A stretch of 64,000 nt of DNA from positions 374,501 to 438,500 of the forward strand of contig JAGTXO010000031.1 of the NCBI GenBank assembly GCA_019448385.1. The letters run 5' to 3'. A model generated the notes under the pieces. It saw nothing but the letters and a program-made list of their open reading frames with translations, searched no databases and was not told the origin of the DNA. This stretch comes from Diacronema lutheri (lineage: Eukaryota; Haptophyta; Pavlovophyceae; Pavlovales; Pavlovaceae). How positions within the stretch are numbered: the first letter of the stretch is position 1; each line of letters starts with the position of its first letter. Shown here piece after piece: positions 10,059 through 20,502 of the stretch. Both the position numbers and the translations under genes were made by a program.

Positions 10059-11876
10059 GCACACGCAGGGTCCGCACGTCAGCGCGCGCGCGCTCAAAGC
10101 GCGCGCAAAATGCAAAAGCGTCAGAGGGGAGGGGAAGGGGGGTGGCTTCTTTTGGGGGGGGGGGGGGGTGGGGGGGTAAGGCGGTTACGGTGGGGGCGGT
10201 GCACCTTCTCGGCGGCCTCGACCTCGTCGGGCGGCATCGTCTGCACGAGCGCGAGGAGCTCCTCGAGCTTGGACTCGACGGCTGTGAGCATCTGCAGGGT
10301 CGACAGATTTGGGTCGAGCTCGCCAAAGATGCGCGTGAAGGCGTCGGCCACCTTCTTGTTGAGCTCGGCGAGCGTGGCTTCGTGCGCGAGCGCGCCCGTC
10401 GAGGTGGCCGAGCGCTCGAGCAGCGCGCGCACACGTTCCTCCTCTGTACGGATCGCGCGGCGGAGCGTGTCAATCTGCGCGCGGAGCGAGCGCGTCTCGT
10501 TCTCCTTGCTCGACTTGGTCGAGCGCAGCTTGTGCCGCAGCTCCTCGAGCGCCTCCTCCGTCTCCTGCGAGTTCTGGATAAGGAAGAGGTTCGACTCCTC
10601 GAGCGAGGCGAAGATGGCGAGGAGCTGGCCGGGCGTTTCAAAGTACATGGGCAGCTCGTCGCCCGAGTCCTCGACGACAATCTCGTCGTCGCGGATCGCG
10701 CGCGGCTGCACGCGCCGGCGGCGCTGCTCGTCGGCGGCGGCGCGTACCGCGGCCTCGTCCGCCTCGGCCTGCCGTCCGAACCGCTTGCGCGCAGCCAGCC
10801 GCCCGCCGGCCTGCCTCTCAGCCTCGGCCTGCCTCTCCGCCTCCGCCGCGAGCTCCGCCTCGTGCGCCGTCGCGTCTTCGAACGCGATCGCCTCGAGGCG
10901 CGCGCGCTCGGCGGCGCGTCGCGCGCGACGGCGCTCGGCCTTGGCCTCGCGCTGCGCGGCGATCCACTCAGCGGGCGTCAGCCGGTCGAGGAAGGCGCGA
11001 TACCTGTACACGCGCAGCGTGCGCCGCGCGCGAGCCCGAGCGGCGTGCGCGAAGTACGGCGTCGCGGTCGCGTGGCGCACGTGTGAGAACGCCGGCCGTG
11101 CGCGGCGCGCCATCGTCGCCGGCGCCGTGCTGCGGCGCGCGTAGGGCGCACCGTTGGCAATCGTCGAGTTGCTCTTCGTACTTGGACATTTCCGAGCGGA
11201 TGGCGGAGATGGCGGCGTTGAGCTTCTTGATCTCGTGGACCTTATCGGCCTTAAGCTTGGTTTGCACCTCCGCCTTGCGCATCGCCTCGACCGCGTCCGT
11301 GTCGTTCTGCTTGAGGAACTTGTCGAAGCGGTTCACGTCGTCCTCGAGCATCGCCTCCGACTTCTTCAGGGCCTCCTCGCGCGCCTGCGCGCGCTCCTCG
11401 AGCTTGCGGATCTCGAGGCGCTTGGTGTCGAGCGCCATCTGCACGAGAAACATCTCGCGCTTCTTGTTGATCAGCTCCGACAGCTTCTCCTTATCCGGCC
11501 GCCGCTCGCGCGTCGCGGCCGCGACGAGGGAGAGGCTGACACCGCCGCCCGCCGGCGCGCGCGGCGCCGAGCCGCCCGCGTCCGCGCCGTCGGCGGCGTC
11601 GTCACCACCCATCACCTGGCGGAAGCTCGGGCGCGCCTTGCCCACGGCCCCTTTCTCCCAGATCTTCTGTGTCGCCCGCACCTTGCGCTCCTGCGCGCGG
11701 GCGGGGCGCACGCGCGCGCGCGCCGCGCGGGTCAGCCCGCGCGCGCGCGCGCGCTGGATCGGGATGGCGTGCGATTGCACGCGCACCTCCTCCTTGCGCA
11801 ACTTCTCCTCGTCGCGCAGCGCGAAGACCTCCGCGTCCGATGGCATGGCGAACGGGTTGTTGCGCCCGGCCGCCAT
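9664..11876 (-). CDS. CFAP100: Cilia- and flagella-associated protein CFAP100 (CCDC37/MIA1-like)
   Basis: Five exons as complement(9664..9795, 9939..10010, 10205..11003, 11152..11690, 11787..11876), 543 residues. The start NPFAMPSDAEVFALRDEE, the long coiled coil with KREMFLVQMALDTKR, the segment FLDRLTPAEW, and the block YFETPGQLLAIFASLEESN followed by LFLIQNSQETEEALEEL are characteristic of CFAP100. In green algae the homologue MIA1 forms, with MIA2, the modifier-of-inner-arms complex near the I1/f dynein on axonemal doublets; so this alga builds motile flagella. Most of the protein is predicted coiled coil. Exon joins keep phase and use GT-AG. Introns 3 and 4 carry poly-G runs and short repeats. 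The length is slightly shorter than animal homologues. Confidence 0.9.
9855..9915 (+). repeat. Short GGGCAATGCCTGCAC repeat in a CFAP100 intron
   Basis: Three GCAATGCCTGCACGG-like units followed by two GCAATGCATGCAT variants. They lie in the last CFAP100 intron (9796-9938). Confidence 0.6.
10022..10055 (+). repeat. 34-base poly-G run next to a CFAP100 splice acceptor
   Basis: An unbroken run of G on the plus strand is a poly-C run on the coding strand, ending about 8 bases before the acceptor of exon 4. It may serve as the pyrimidine tract. A second G run lies at about 10155-10167 in the same intron. Confidence 0.85.
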
Positions 11877-12084
11877 GTCGAACGAACGAAGGAGCCGCGC
11901 ACCACCCTTGCAAAACTGTCACCGCTTTTGAAAAAGCCCTCTGACTGTGATACCAACGACGCTCAGGCGGGCCAGCAGGGGGGGACAAACGGTGAAACGG
12001 AGCGAGCGAAAGAGAGCGCGCAACGTCGGGCCGAAGTCAGGGCGTCGACCCTGTGCACGCCGGATACTATGATACTCGGTGACC

Positions 12085-13869
12085 TCACTCCGAGCGCCTG
12101 GCGGGCATCTTGATCTTGGCGTTGAGCCGGAGCTGCGGCCCGACGCCCATGATCGCATTGGCCGCCTGCGCGCCGCCCGCCGCGACCGCGGGCACGCCGA
12201 TGCCCGCAGTCGTCGAGTCGCCGCATCGGAACAGTCCGGGCAGCGGCGTGCACACGCCCGGGAACGTGCCCTCGCCCGCGGCGATGGCCGGGCCGTAAGT
12301 GCCGCGATCCCTGCGCAGGTACCGCTCGCACGTGAGCGGCGTGCCTACGAGCGAGACTTTTGCGCGCGTGCGGATGTCCGGGATGTACCGCTCGATCGCC
12401 TGCCAGAGGCACTCGGCGCGCTCCGCCTTGAGCGCCGCGTACTCGGCGCCGGCGCGGTCGAGGCCGGCCCACAGCTCGTACGGCTCGCAGCCGGCGGTGT
12501 ACGCGTGGATCACGTGATGCCCCTCCGGCGCCATCTGCGCGTCGAGCATGGAGCCGCACGAGACGACGATCACGTTCTGCGGCGCGTCGATCGGCACGTC
12601 CCACGACTTGACCACGGTCCACTGCGGCGGGATCTGCGTGTCGAGGCCGTCGGCGACGAAGCCGACGTGCAAATGGACGAACGAGTTGCACTGCTTCGTC
12701 GGCACGAGCTGCGCGCGCTCGGCGTCCAGCGCCGCACATGCCCCTTCCGGAATCATGCGGAAAGTGCTCCATAGATCCGCGTTCGACACGACTGCCCGCC
12801 GCACACGCACGCACCGGCCGGAGCGGAGGCGCACGCCGGCGGCGCGGCCGCCCTCGACGAGAATCTCCTCCACGTGCGCGCCCTTTCGGATGCTCCCGCC
12901 GTGTTTGGTCACGCCGCGCGCGAGGGCGCCGACAAGGGCGCCCGAGCCGCCGACGGGAAAATCCATGACCGCGTCTTTTTGGAAAAAGTCGTCGATCATG
13001 TACGCCATCACGGCGGTGAGCGTGCCCTCGGATGGGAGGCCCTGCAGCAAGAAGGCGAGCATGTTCAGGTAGTTGGTGAGGAAACGGTCCGTCACCGCCA
13101 CTTCGCGCAGAATCTCGGAGAAGGGACGCGTGAGGCCGCGCGCTGCGTCCTGCAGCGTCCGCGCGACGGCGCGCGGATACTTGGCGACGACGGTGAGGAG
13201 CGCGCCGGCGTCGGGGCGGACGGCCACCGCGGGCAGCGCCTTCACGCCGTCGGTCAGCGGCCGCAGCCGCGCCGCCAGCCGCCGCCAGTCGTCGAGGGCC
13301 GTCGGACCTCCGTACGTGGCAAGCACCTGCTCGAATTGCGACGCGCCGATTGAGACGCAGTAACCGTCGGGCGCCTCGGGAAGGAAGGCGCCCCACCGGT
13401 CGAACGTGATCCACTCCGGCTCCTCGCCAATCATCTCGTACACGTGCTTGAGCGGATTGGGCGAGCCGTCGGTCCACGAGAGGCCCGAGTAGAGCGACGG
13501 GCCCGATTCGAACCGGAACACGCGCTCGCCGGGCTGCAGCTTGTCCGACGGGACGGTCGTGCCGTCGAGTCGGTAACAAAACTCGTGCGCGCATCCGCCT
13601 AGCTCGTAGTGGCTCTCGCACACGAGCACGTCCAACCCCGCCGCCGCGAGGAGGGACGCGCAGCTCAGGCCACCAAGGCCCGAGCCGATCACGACGACGT
13701 CGCGCTCCTCGACCGGCTCGACGGCGACGGCCGCGCTCGCGCGCGGTGCGGCACGGCACGTAGCGCGCGCTGGCGCGCGCCCACGCGCTCTCGCGCCGGG
13801 CGCGCCGCGCAAGCCACCGACGGTGGCCGGGGCGAGGAGCGCGAGCAAGCCGATGGCGCGGTGCCCCAT
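12085..13869 (-). CDS. CRTISO/CRTH-type carotenoid isomerase-like FAD enzyme, plastid-targeted
   Basis: Single exon, 594 residues from the ATG at 13869. The leader GHRAIGLLALLAPATV followed by a basic, Ser/Ala-rich stretch fits a signal peptide plus transit peptide for a secondary plastid. Then come the FAD-binding VVVIGSGLGGLSCASLL (about 57-73), VCESHYELGGCAHEF, FRFESGPSLYSGLS, NPLKHVYEMIGE, NMLAFLLQGLPSEGT, DFPVGGSGALVGAL and AVVSNADLWSTF. This order matches prolycopene isomerase relatives, which convert poly-cis to all-trans carotenoids. An ATG 12 codons upstream (13905) is possible, but the signal sequence starts better at 13869. Specific substrate is uncertain, because algae have several CRTISO paralogues. 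Confidence 0.86.
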   Translation of the reverse strand: MGHRAIGLLALLAPATVGGLRGAPGARARGRAPARATCRAAPRASAAVAVEPVEERDVVVIGSGLGGLSCASLLAAAGLDVLVCESHYELGGCAHEFCYRLDGTTVPSDKLQPGERVFRFESGPSLYSGLSWTDGSPNPLKHVYEMIGEEPEWITFDRWGAFLPEAPDGYCVSIGASQFEQVLATYGGPTALDDWRRLAARLRPLTDGVKALPAVAVRPDAGALLTVVAKYPRAVARTLQDAARGLTRPFSEILREVAVTDRFLTNYLNMLAFLLQGLPSEGTLTAVMAYMIDDFFQKDAVMDFPVGGSGALVGALARGVTKHGGSIRKGAHVEEILVEGGRAAGVRLRSGRCVRVRRAVVSNADLWSTFRMIPEGACAALDAERAQLVPTKQCNSFVHLHVGFVADGLDTQIPPQWTVVKSWDVPIDAPQNVIVVSCGSMLDAQMAPEGHHVIHAYTAGCEPYELWAGLDRAGAEYAALKAERAECLWQAIERYIPDIRTRAKVSLVGTPLTCERYLRRDRGTYGPAIAAGEGTFPGVCTPLPGLFRCGDSTTAGIGVPAVAAGGAQAANAIMGVGPQLRLNAKIKMPARRSE

Positions 13870-14085
13870 CTCGCGCGAGTTTTCGACGGCGGGAGAGAAG
13901 CGCACAGAGAAAGTACGATGGAGGGCGCCGCGCGCATCCCACCTGGTCGATGGGTGGAGGAAGAGCTCACCCTCGTGCGCGCACCGCCACCCGCCCCTCG
14001 CCCTTCCACCACGCCATGGCGCTCGCCACAGACGCGAAGCTGTGCCGAGGGCGCGCCGCCAGCCTCTGCTCGCTCACGCGCAGCG

Positions 14086-14241
14086 ATGCAGCCGATGGCG
14101 GCGCTGGGCGTGTCCATCCTCGGCTTCTCGGCGCTCAACCTGCTTGTCGGCATCTCGATGTACGGCGAGCTCGGTGTGCGGAACCGCGCCGCGCTTCGCG
14201 CCTGGATGGAGGAGCGGAGCAACAGGCGCAAGGAGAGCTGA
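14086..14241 (+). CDS. Possible small single-pass membrane protein
   Basis: A 51-residue frame beginning MQPMAALG, with one hydrophobic helix (about residues 5-25, SILGFSALNLLVGISM) and a basic tail ending NRRKES. It lies between the divergent carotenoid isomerase and the TTL-like gene. The clean hydrophobic-then-basic pattern resembles small organellar membrane subunits, but I do not recognise it. It could also be the last exon of a longer gene. Confidence 0.35.
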   Translation: MQPMAALGVSILGFSALNLLVGISMYGELGVRNRAALRAWMEERSNRRKES

Positions 14242-14632
14242 GCTCGAGCTCGCGCGCAGCGCACGGCGCGCGGCCGCGCACGCACAACCGGAGCCAGAGC
14301 CCGAGACTTCAGGGTGGCAGTGGCACGAAGAGAAGCGCCACGAGACGGAGGTGTGCGGAGAGCCAAAAGGTTCACTCGTGGTGTGCCGGCGACTGCGCAT
14401 CGGCTGGGCGAAGCGCGCGATTCTGCGATCAATCACATGACGGGCTTGATCGCAGAATCGCACACGAAGCACGGCAACATGCAGGCCCGTGACTGTCGCG
14501 TCCATCGTGTCTGCGGCTGGCTGCCGGCCGCCGGGTGCCGGCGGCCTCGCCCAGCACTGAGTGCGCGTGCAGACTTGCAGTTTGGAAGTGGCCGTTGCGG
14601 CGATGGCGCCCGGGCGATGAAGCCGCGGCCGG

Positions 14633-17600
14633 ATGAGACTCTCCCAGCTGATACGCGTGGTGCTCGTCGGGCTTGGTGTCATCTCCTTCGGCTTCAACGT
14701 GTGGCAGGTGTGGGAGCTCTCGCGCAACGCAGGCGGCGTGCGCGGCTTGGCCGGCGGTGGCGCGCGCGCAGGCGGCGCAAGCGGCAGGCGCGCGCACGCC
14801 GCAGCCGAGCGCGCGGTCGCGGCGGCGCTCGCGCCGGACGAGGCGGCGCGCACGCGCGTGGCGCGGATCTCAGGGGCTCGGCGGCGCGACGCGCGTCTCT
14901 TCGAGTCGCTCGGTCTCGCGCTCCAGTCGCCGCTCGACGATGCCGCGCTCACGAGCTCGGCCGCGGCGGGCGGCGAGGGCCGCGCCAAGTTTGCCGACCC
15001 GACCGACCTGCTGCGCGCGCAGTGGGTGATGCACGGCGCGAGCAGGACGGTGGCCGCCGAGATCGCCGGCGCCGACGTGCTCTGGGGCACGTGGGTGACC
15101 AACATTGAATTCTTCGACCACCGGCTGCACGACGGCCTCATCATCAACTCGCTCCTTGGCCTCGAGCACGACACCCTTGGCACCGCCGCGACCTTCGCGC
15201 AGGCGCACCGGCGATGCATTGCGGCGCACGGGTTCCGGCGGTGCGACCACGCGTCGCCCGCTCTCTTCATCCACGCCCACACCGACCCCTCCCGCTTCGA
15301 GACCGTCTTTGGCGAGGACACGCTCGCGGACCTGGCGACGTGGCGCCACCTCGCCTCCAACGACGTGCGCGCGATCTGGGTCGCAAAGCCCGCGTCGTAC
15401 GCGCGCTCGCAGGTGCACCGCTCTGTCGAGCTCTTTGGCGGCACGCAGCTCGTCGCGTCGAACGACAGGCTGCCGACGGGCATCTGGTCGCTCCAGCCGT
15501 ACGTCACTTCGCCTCTGCTCTGGAAGTCCTTCCGGTCAGCGCAGCCGGGGAGGGGAGGGGGGGGGGGGGGGGGGGACGGGCTGTGCTGCGTCGCTGGCGC
15601 GCGCACGTGGCGAACCGTGCGCAAGGGGGCTGGAACGGGTGCTGCTAGGAGGGAAGGGGGGGCAGGGGGGCACACAGCGGCTGCCGGCGCCGATGGCGCG
15701 CGTGCGGTGTGTGCAGCCATCCGCCATCCGCCATTGGGCACAGGGGAGGGGAGGGGTGTGTGCAGCCGCCCGCCATCCGCCATTGGGCACAGGGGAGGGG
15801 AGGGGAAGGGTGTGTGCAGCCATCCGCCATCCGCCATTGGGCACAGGGGAGGGGAGGGGTGTGTGCAGCCGCCCGCCATCCGCCATTGGGCACAGGGGAG
15901 GGGAGGGGAAGGGTGTGTGCAGCCATCCGCCATCCGCCATTGGGCACAGGGGAGGGGAGGGGAGGGGAGGGGTGTGTGCAGCCGCCCGTCATCCGCCATT
16001 GGGCACAGGGGAGGGGAGGGGAGGGGAGGGGAGGGGTGTGTGCAGCCGCCCGCCATCCGCCATTGGGCACAGGGGAGGGGAGGGGAGGGGTGTGTGCAGC
16101 CGCCCGTCATCCGCCATTGGGCACAGGGGAGGGGAGGGGAGGGGAGGGGTGTGTGCAGCCGCCCGTCATCCGCCATTGGGCACAGGGGAGGGGAGGGGAG
16201 GGGTGTGTGCAGCCGCCCGTCATCCGCCATTGGGCACAGGGGAGGGGAGGGCTGTGTGCAGCCGCCCGCCATCCGCCATTGGGCACAGGGGAGGGGAGGG
16301 GAGGGGTGTGTGCAGCCGCCCGTCATCCGCCATTGGGCACAGGGGAGGGGAGGGGAGGGGTGTGTGCAGCCGCCCGTCATCCGCCATTGGGCACAGGGGA
16401 GGGGAGGGGAGGGGTGTGTGCAGCCGCCCGTCATCCGCCATTGGGCACAGGGGAGGGGAGGGGAGGGGTGTGTGCAGCCACCCGTCATCCGCCATTGGGC
16501 ACAGGGGAGGGGAGGGGAGGGGTGTGTGCAGCCGCCCGCCATCCGCCATTGGGCACAGGGGAGGGGAGGGGAGGGGTGTGTGCAGCCGCCCGTCATCCGC
16601 CATTGGGCACAGGGGAGGGGAGGGGAGGGGTGTGTGCAGCCGCCCGTCATCCGCCATTGGGCACAGGGGAGGGGAGGGGAGGGGTGTGTGCAGCCGCCCG
16701 CCATCCGCCATTGGGCACAGGGGAGGGGAGGGGAGGGGTGTGTGCAGCCATCCGCCATCCGCCATTGGGCACAGGGGAGGGGAGGGGAGGGGTGTGTGCA
16801 GCCGCCCGCCATCCGCCATTGGGCACAGGGGAGGGGAGGGGAGGGGTGTGTGCAGCCATCCGCCATTGGGCACAGGGGAGGGGAGGGGAGGGGTGTGTGC
16901 AGCCATCCGCCATCCGCCATTGGGCACAGGGGAGGGGAGGGGAGGGGTGTGTGCAGCCGCCCGCCATCCGCCATTGGGCACAGGGGAGGGGAGGGGTGTG
17001 TGCAGCCGCCCGCCATCCGCCATTGAGCACAGGGGAGGGGAGGGGAGGGGTGTGTGCAGCCGCCCGCCATCCGCCATTGGGCACAGGGGAGGGGAGGGGA
17101 GGGGTGTGTGCAGCCGTCCGCCATCCGCCATTGAGCACAGGGGAGGGGAGGGGAGGGGTGTGTGCAGCCGCCCGCCATCCGCCATTGGGCACAGGGGAGG
17201 GGAGGGGAGGGGAGGGGTGTGTGCAGCCGCCCGCCATCCGCCATTGGGCACAGGGGAGGGGAGGGGAGGGGTGTGTGCAGCCGCCCGCCATCCGCCATTG
17301 GGCACAGGGGAGGGGAGGGGAGGGGTGTGTGCAGCCGCCCGTCATCCGCCATTGGGCACAGGGGAGGGGAGGGGAGGGGTGTGTGCAGCCGCCCGCCATC
17401 CGCCATTGGGCACAGGGGAGGGGAGGGGAGGGGAGGGGTGTGTGCAGCCGCCCGTCATCCGCCATTGGGCACAGGGGAGGGGAGGGGAGGGGTGTGTGCA
17501 GCCGCCCGTCATCCGCCATTGGGCACAGGGGAGGGGAGGGGAGGGGTGTGTGCAGCCGCCCGCCATCCGCCATTGGGCACAGGGGAGGGGAGGGGAGGGG

Positions 17601-20386
17601 TGTGTGCAGCCATCCGCCATCCGCCATTGGGCACAGGGGAGGGGAGGGGAGGGGTGTGTGCAGCCGCCCGTCATCCGCCATTGGGCACAGGGGAGGGGAG
17701 GGGTGTGTGCAGCCGCCCGTCATCCGCCATTGGGCACAGGGGAGGGGAGGGGTGTGTGCAGCCGCCCGTCATCCGCCATTGGGCACAGGGGAGGGGAGGG
17801 GAGGGGAGGGGTGTGTGCAGCCGCCCGTCATCCGCCATTGGGCACAGGGGAGGGGAGGGGAGGGGAGGGGTGTGTGCAGCCGCCCGTCATCCGCCATTGG
17901 GCACAGGGGAGGGGAGGGGAGGGGTGTGTGCAGCCGCCCGTCATCCGCCATTGGGCACAGGGGAGGGGAGGGGAGGGGAGGGGTGTGTGCAGCCGCCCGT
18001 CATCCGCCATTGGGCACAGGGGAGGGGAGGGGAGGGGTGTGTGCAGCCGCCCGTCATCCGCCATTGGGCACAGGGGAGGGGAGGGGAGGGGAGGGGTGTG
18101 TGCAGCCGCCCGTCATCCGCCATTGGGCACAGGGGAGGGGAGGGGAGGGGTGTGTGCAGCCGCCCGCCATCCGCCATTGGGCACAGGGGAGGGGAGGGGA
18201 GGGGAGGGGTGTGTGCAGCCGCCCGCCATCCGCCATTGGGCACAGGGGAGGGGAGGGGAGGGGTGTGTGCAGCCGCCCGCCATCCGCCATTGGGCACAGG
18301 GGAGGGGAGGGGAGGGGAGGGGTGTGTGCAGCCGCCCGCCATCCGCCATTGGGCACAGGGGAGGGGAGGGGAGGGGTGTGTGCAGCCGCCCGCCATCCGC
18401 CATTGGGCACAGGGGAGGGGGGGGGGAGGGGTGTGTGCAGCCGCCCGCCATCCGCCATTGGGCACGCGCGTGCCGTGCGACGAGTGCGCGCGTTAGCTCA
18501 GCCGCTGCTCGTCTTGTGCCCGCCCCTGAGCGACCCCGACCCCGACCCGGCCTTAACATCTGCCTCCACCCCCATGTCCCCTGCCGCCTCCGCCTCCGCC
18601 TCCGCCTGCGCCTCCGCTCCGGCAGGTTCTTCGCGCGCACGTGGGTGGTTATCACGAGCGTGCTGCCCCTACGGCTTTACGTGCTGCAGGATGGCTGGGC
18701 CCACCTCGCGGCCGAGCCTTACCGCGAGGAGCAGTTGGCAACCAACTATAGGTCCAAATGCGTCCATTTCCCGTCGGCAGACGAATGCCGTTACCTTTTT
18801 GACACACAGACCCTCCGGCTGAACACGCAGGTGCGTCGCCATCGCTTGCGCGCGCGCGCGCGCACGCCGCAGCGCACGGGACTTTGTCGCTCGCGGCGGT
18901 GGTGCGCCGCGCCGTTCCTCCGCGCCGCCGCGCGCGCGCGCCGCGCGGCGCCTTCTCACGGGCCCGGGTCGCGGTTCGTCACCTGGGTACGTGGGTGTGT
19001 GTGGGTACGTGGGTATGTATGGGTATGTGGGTAGGCTTTCCAAGGCGACTTGAGCAGTCGCAAAATGGGCGCGCAGCTCGAGCCCTTCTCGCTCTGGCGG
19101 CACAGGGCGTGGCCGTCGATCGAGCGCGCCGTCAGCCGCGCCGTGCTCATGGTCTGGTCGCAGCTCGCGCAATACGAGCTCATCCTACGGCGCGAGCGCT
19201 TTAAATACCGGCGCGTCGGACTGCTCGATGTCTTTTTAAATGTGGACGAGACGGGCAGCGCGACGGTGCACGACGTCGACACGTCGGGCGGCGAGCCGAG
19301 CGAGTCGCTCCCGTGCTCCGTCGGGTACGCGCTCGACGCCATCATGCTCCTTGGCGTGAATGCGTTCCCCGGCAGGCCGGCGTATCGCGACCGCGCCGCG
19401 CACGCGGTGGCTGAGTTTTGCGCGGCGCGTGGGCGCGGCGCCGAGTGGCCGCCGGAGCGAGGCGATGCAGCCGCGAGCGCGCAGGATGGCGGCGCTGAGC
19501 TGGCGGCTGGGTGCACCGCCTCCGAGGCGGCCGAGCTCGTGCGTACCCTCGACGAGCACGAACATTCCGGAAATTTCCGAATGGCGTTTCCCGCCGTTTC
19601 GCGAGCGGACGGCGGCGCGGCGGGCGATGGCCGCGAGGCGGGATGCGGCGAGCACTGCTACTTCTTCGAGACAGGCCCGTCACTTTCGGGCGCGCACGCG
19701 CCGCGGCGCGCACAGGCGGGCGCGAGCGCTTCGCAGAGCGCCGGGCATGCGGAGAGCGCGGACGCCGCGGAGGCGAGAAGGTACACCTGCGAGCGCCCAC
19801 GCCTCGGCGCGGCGTCGGGCGAGCCCACGCGACGCCGAGCGCCCGCCGCTGCTCGCGCACGCGCGCCCCTCGCGCCGCGCCGCACGCGCCGCGCACGCGC
19901 AGGCTGAACGAAATGCTCTGGGCGTTCCTGCGCGCCTTCCCGCCCGCAGCGCACCACGGGCCGCAATTCTCACGCGACGGCACGTGCCATGTGGCGCGCG
20001 CCGAGGACGAGGCCTTCCTGGATGAGGTGGCCGCGGGCGCGCGCGCGCGCGCGGACGGGAGCGACGTGATCGAGGCGGCGCGCGCGGCCAACCGCAGCGC
20101 GGACGCATACGCCGGCCGGACCTTCTTCATCGATCGGCCGGACGCTTCCGACGGCGCCCAGTCGGCCACGGTGCTTGCGCGAGCGGCGGGCGGCTCTGCG
20201 AGCGCGCGGCGCGCGAGCGGGCCGGCGCTCGCGCGGCTCGCGCAGGATGAAAGCGAGCAAGCGGTCGGTGTGCGCACAGCGCCAGCGGAAGGCGACGCCG
20301 AGCGCGGCGCGGTTGCAACGCCGGTGGGCGCCGCGGAAGGCGACGCAGAAGGCGCAGGTCCGGAGGACACGAGTGAGGAAGCCTAG
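14633..20386 (+). CDS. Tubulin-tyrosine-ligase-like protein with N-terminal membrane anchor
   Basis: Exons 14633..15534, 18626..18830, 19035..19678 and 19903..20386 give 744 residues; all borders are GT-AG and phases fit. Residues 5-28 (LIRVVLVGLGVISFGFNVW) form a signal anchor. The second exon holds the clearest TTL signature, WVVITSVLPLRLYVLQDGW followed by AAEPY, with the third continuing into LLDVFLNVDETG. TTL enzymes are ATP-grasp amino-acid ligases acting on tubulin tails. Here the usual final glutamate-asparagine motif is not evident, and a membrane anchor is unusual, so activity on tubulin is doubtful. The first intron is 3.09 kb, nearly all minisatellite. The family is supported mainly by one motif block. 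Confidence 0.65.
15709..18466 (+). repeat. About 51-copy G-rich minisatellite inside the TTL-like intron
   Basis: Roughly 51 units averaging 54 bp. Each unit has TGTGTGCAGCC, then a variable CGCCCGYC or ATCCGCC, then ATCCGCCATTGGGCAC, then a ladder of two to five GGGGA blocks. Length differences between units come mainly from the number of GGGGA blocks. The G-rich strand is the transcribed RNA's sense strand. Nearly every reading frame on both strands is open, so the 300-1300 codon frames here are artefacts of the repeat, not genes. A G run (about 15548-15564) precedes the array. Confidence 0.95.
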
Positions 20387-20502
20387 GATGGTTTGAGCAC
20401 GGGGGTTGACGGACGGCCCACGGGGCGCGAGCACCTTGCCGACCCGCGAGCATCTCGCGCCACGGCCGTGAACGATGGCGGCCGCGCGACACGAATAGCT
20501 CG

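Noticed and set aside
15709-18466. CRISPR-like array of regularly spaced repeats
   Set aside because: The variable part is only a count of GGGGA blocks and two or three base variants, so there are no unique spacers; the host is eukaryotic and no cas-like gene is nearby. It is a minisatellite.
15105-19034. Reading frames of 800-1,300 codons across the minisatellite on both strands
   Set aside because: They exist because the repeat unit has no stop codons in most frames; the TTL-like exons splice cleanly around the array.
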